Shown here: positions 60,447-64,000 of the stretch, one piece after another
Position numbering within the stretch: position 1 is the stretch's first letter
Layout of the letters: every line of letters begins with the position of its first letter
From: CALMEC01 sp031366605
GTDB taxonomy: Bacteria; Actinomycetota; Thermoleophilia; Miltoncostaeales; Miltoncostaeaceae
Length of the DNA stretch: 64,000 nucleotides
Direction of reading: 5' to 3'
Assembly: GCA_031366605.1 (NCBI GenBank)
Contig: JANLOO010000006.1
Span: 62,001 to 126,000, forward strand
The notes under the pieces: generated by a model
Told to the model about the DNA's origin: nothing
What the model saw: the letters and a program-made list of their open reading frames with translations, nothing else
Database searches by the model: none
Made by a program: the position numbers and the translations under genes

Positions 60447-61532
60447 TCACGAGAACAACCCGTCCCGGGGGTTGGCGCCGTTGAGTTCGGCGAATCGCTG
60501 CAGAGCGTCGCGCTGCTCATCGGTCAAGGTCGCGGGAACCGCGATGCGCAGGCGGGCGATCAGGTCACCGGCGCCGGTGCCCTTGAGGCGTGGCGCGCCC
60601 TTGCCTTTGACGCGAAGCGCCCTGCCGCTTTGACTCCCGGCTGGGACGGTCAACGAGACGCGACCCTCAAGGGTCGGTACCTCGACCTTGGCGCCCAGCG
60701 CCGCCTCGGCGAACGTGATCGGCACGTCGATCTCGAGGTCGTCACCGTTGCGCGTGAACCGCCGGCTGGGTGTGACATGGGTCGTCACAATCAGGTCGCC
60801 GGCCTGCGCGCCGCGACCGCCCGCCTGGCCACGGCCACGCTTGCGGATCTTGGTGCCGGTCTTGACCCCACCGGGAATCGTGATCTGCTCGTTGCGCCGA
60901 ACCCGGCGCATGCCGACGCCGCCGCAACCCTCGCACGGATCGTCGACCAATGTTCCCGTGCCATGACAGGTCGGGCACGGCTGGCTCATGACCTCAAAGC
61001 CACCCAGGTTGCGACCCACGACCCCACGGCCGCGACACTCCTGACACAGGCTCGACTTGGAACCGGGTTTCGCCCCGGACCCAGCGCAATCCCGGCAGGC
61101 CTCGTCCACGTCGTAGCTGACCGGGATGCTCGCACCCGCCATGGCCTGATCGAACGACAACGTGACGTTGACCTCGACGTCCGCGCCTGCCCGGGGTGTC
61201 CCCCCACGTTGCCCGCGGCCACCGGGGCGACCGCGCCCGAACATCTCGAACATGTCGCCGAAGTCGAACCCCGACGGGTCGAAGCCCCCCGCTCCCGCGC
61301 CCGCGCCGCCCGGGCCGAATGCCTGTGGTCCCATGTCGTACTGCTTGCGCTTGTCGGGATCCGAGAGCACATCGTGGGCGTGCGCGATCTCCTTGAAGCG
61401 GTCCTCCGCTTTGGGGTCGTCCAGGTTTTGGTCGGGGTGGTGCTTGCGGGCGAGCTTGCGGTAGGCCTTCTTGATGTCGTCCGCGGACGCGTCGCGAGCG
61501 ACCCCCAACACCTCATAGAGGTCACGGGCCAC
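60447..61532 (-). CDS. dnaJ: DnaJ co-chaperone
   Basis: A 361-residue type I J-protein that stimulates DnaK ATPase. J domain 1-70 with the HPD motif (YRKLARKHHPDQN), G/F-rich linker (FGPGGAGAGAGGFD), four CxxCxGxG zinc repeats (CRDCAGSG, CQECRGRG, CPTCHGTG, CEGCGGVG) and the C-terminal substrate-binding barrels. It starts with GTG 61532, 6 bases after grpE, and belongs to the dnaK-grpE-dnaJ operon. Confidence 0.96.
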   Translation of the reverse strand: MARDLYEVLGVARDASADDIKKAYRKLARKHHPDQNLDDPKAEDRFKEIAHAHDVLSDPDKRKQYDMGPQAFGPGGAGAGAGGFDPSGFDFGDMFEMFGRGRPGGRGQRGGTPRAGADVEVNVTLSFDQAMAGASIPVSYDVDEACRDCAGSGAKPGSKSSLCQECRGRGVVGRNLGGFEVMSQPCPTCHGTGTLVDDPCEGCGGVGMRRVRRNEQITIPGGVKTGTKIRKRGRGQAGGRGAQAGDLIVTTHVTPSRRFTRNGDDLEIDVPITFAEAALGAKVEVPTLEGRVSLTVPAGSQSGRALRVKGKGAPRLKGTGAGDLIARLRIAVPATLTDEQRDALQRFAELNGANPRDGLFS

Positions 61533-61538
61533 GGAGAC

Positions 61539-62125
61539 CTACCCCTCCTCCACGGGTGGGCGGGCGGCGACGACGACCTTGGCGGGGCGCAGGACCGTCT
61601 GACCCAGGCGGTAGCCCTTCTCGGCGACGTGGACCACGGTGCCCTCGTCATGTTCGTCGGTCGGGTGCTGGGCGACGGCCTCGTGCACGGTCGGGTCGAA
61701 CGCCGTGCGGTGCGCCTGGATTTCCTCGACACCCCGCCCGAACAACAGCCCGGCGAGTTGCCCGCGCACCATCTCGACCCCGGCCACGATCTGGTCGCCC
61801 CCACCACCCAGGGCGGCGATCGCACGCTCCAGGTTGTCGATGACCGGAAGCAGCTCGCCCACCAGATCACGCACACCGGCGTGGTGCTGCAGCTCACGGT
61901 CCCGGTCCACGCGGCGACGGTAGTTGTCGAACTCGGCCTTGAGCCGCTGCAACGCGTCCAGGTACTCGTCACGTTCGGCGACGACCTTGTCGTGATCCTC
62001 CCCAGCCACGAGCACAACCGGGGCCTCCTCGTCGGAGGGCCCGGTCAGATCGATGTCGCCCAACTCGGTGCCGAACGGCGCAGCCGTTGCGTCGATCGGC
62101 ACCTCCGGGATGCGAGGGTCGCCGG

Positions 62126-62129
<4 letters not shown>
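61539..62129 (-). CDS. grpE: GrpE nucleotide exchange factor
   Basis: A 196-residue GrpE that releases ADP from DnaK. An acidic disordered N-terminus is followed by a long helix (EYLDALQRLKAEFDNYRRRVDRD), then LLPVIDNLERAI, and the C-terminal beta-wing with FDPTVHEAVAQHPTDEHDEGTVVHV and KGYRLGQTVLRPAKV. ATG 62129 overlaps the dnaK stop (ATGA). Confidence 0.96.

Positions 62130-64000
<1,871 letters not shown>

Overview
The window looks like a chromosome segment of a high-GC, Gram-positive actinobacterium, most likely class Thermoleophilia (Solirubrobacterales-like). The pointers are a dnaK-grpE-dnaJ-hspR-clpB chaperone locus, a full hopanoid locus, secreted collagen-like (G-P-Q) and RTX/P-domain proteins, many GTG starts overlapping the previous stop codon (GTGA), and several genes with a TANNNT box 6-9 nt upstream of the start codon, which suggests leaderless mRNAs. 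The taxonomy is inferred from gene content; there is no rRNA in the window.

Layout. 1-8.1 kb: end of a type 2 IPP isomerase, then a tightly coupled hopanoid operon (hpnH, hpnG, hpnA, shc, hpnC, hpnD, hpnE). Two FPP become squalene (HpnC/D/E), squalene becomes hopene (Shc), and adenosyl/ribosyl side-chain extension follows (HpnH/G). 8.1-19.8 kb: housekeeping and small genes (tag, PAP2 phosphatase, acs, HU, tRNA-Leu, ppx, DUF6687-type protein, TVP38-type membrane protein, CoA-disulfide-reductase-like flavoprotein, dodecin). 20.0-25.3 kb: a minus-strand operon of an LLM flavin monooxygenase, a fold-III PLP decarboxylase, an FdrA/AllF-type protein, an MSMEG_0565-type glycosyltransferase and an OsmC protein. 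25.3-32 kb: PPK2, TrpB2, HAD, HDAC/AcuC, a VapBC module, dihydrolipoyl dehydrogenase. 32-33.2 kb: two surface or membrane proteins.

33.2-45.6 kb is the most unusual part. A divergent block has a class I aminotransferase homologue whose catalytic lysine position is histidine, coupled to a carbamate kinase. Opposite it runs a Nit1C-like operon (NitB-like, unknown gene, amidohydrolase, NitD-like radical SAM, NitE-like GNAT), then a decayed second GNAT fragment, a 1001-residue Calx-beta adhesin, a NitF-like AIR-synthase homologue, and AllG- and AllH-type proteins (DUF1116, DUF2877). With FdrA/AllF at 22 kb and the carbamate kinase at 35 kb, all parts of an AllFGH-type oxamate carbamoyltransferase plus its kinase are present, interleaved with a Nit1C-like module in which no nitrilase is seen and an amidohydrolase sits in the operon. 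I regard this as the candidate undescribed system.

45.8-54.6 kb: cell-surface polysaccharide genes (CapD/PglF-type dehydratase, DUF354, DegT aminotransferase), a secreted phosphodiester glycosidase, DedA and small membrane proteins. 54.6-55.1 kb: an eroded IS30-type transposase fused to a truncated antitoxin gene. 55.2-64 kb: RTX protein, then clpB, hspR, dnaJ, grpE and the dnaK 3' portion on the minus strand. CAATTG-centred palindromes recur in three intergenic regions, four of them (with a neighbouring palindrome) between dnaJ and hspR.
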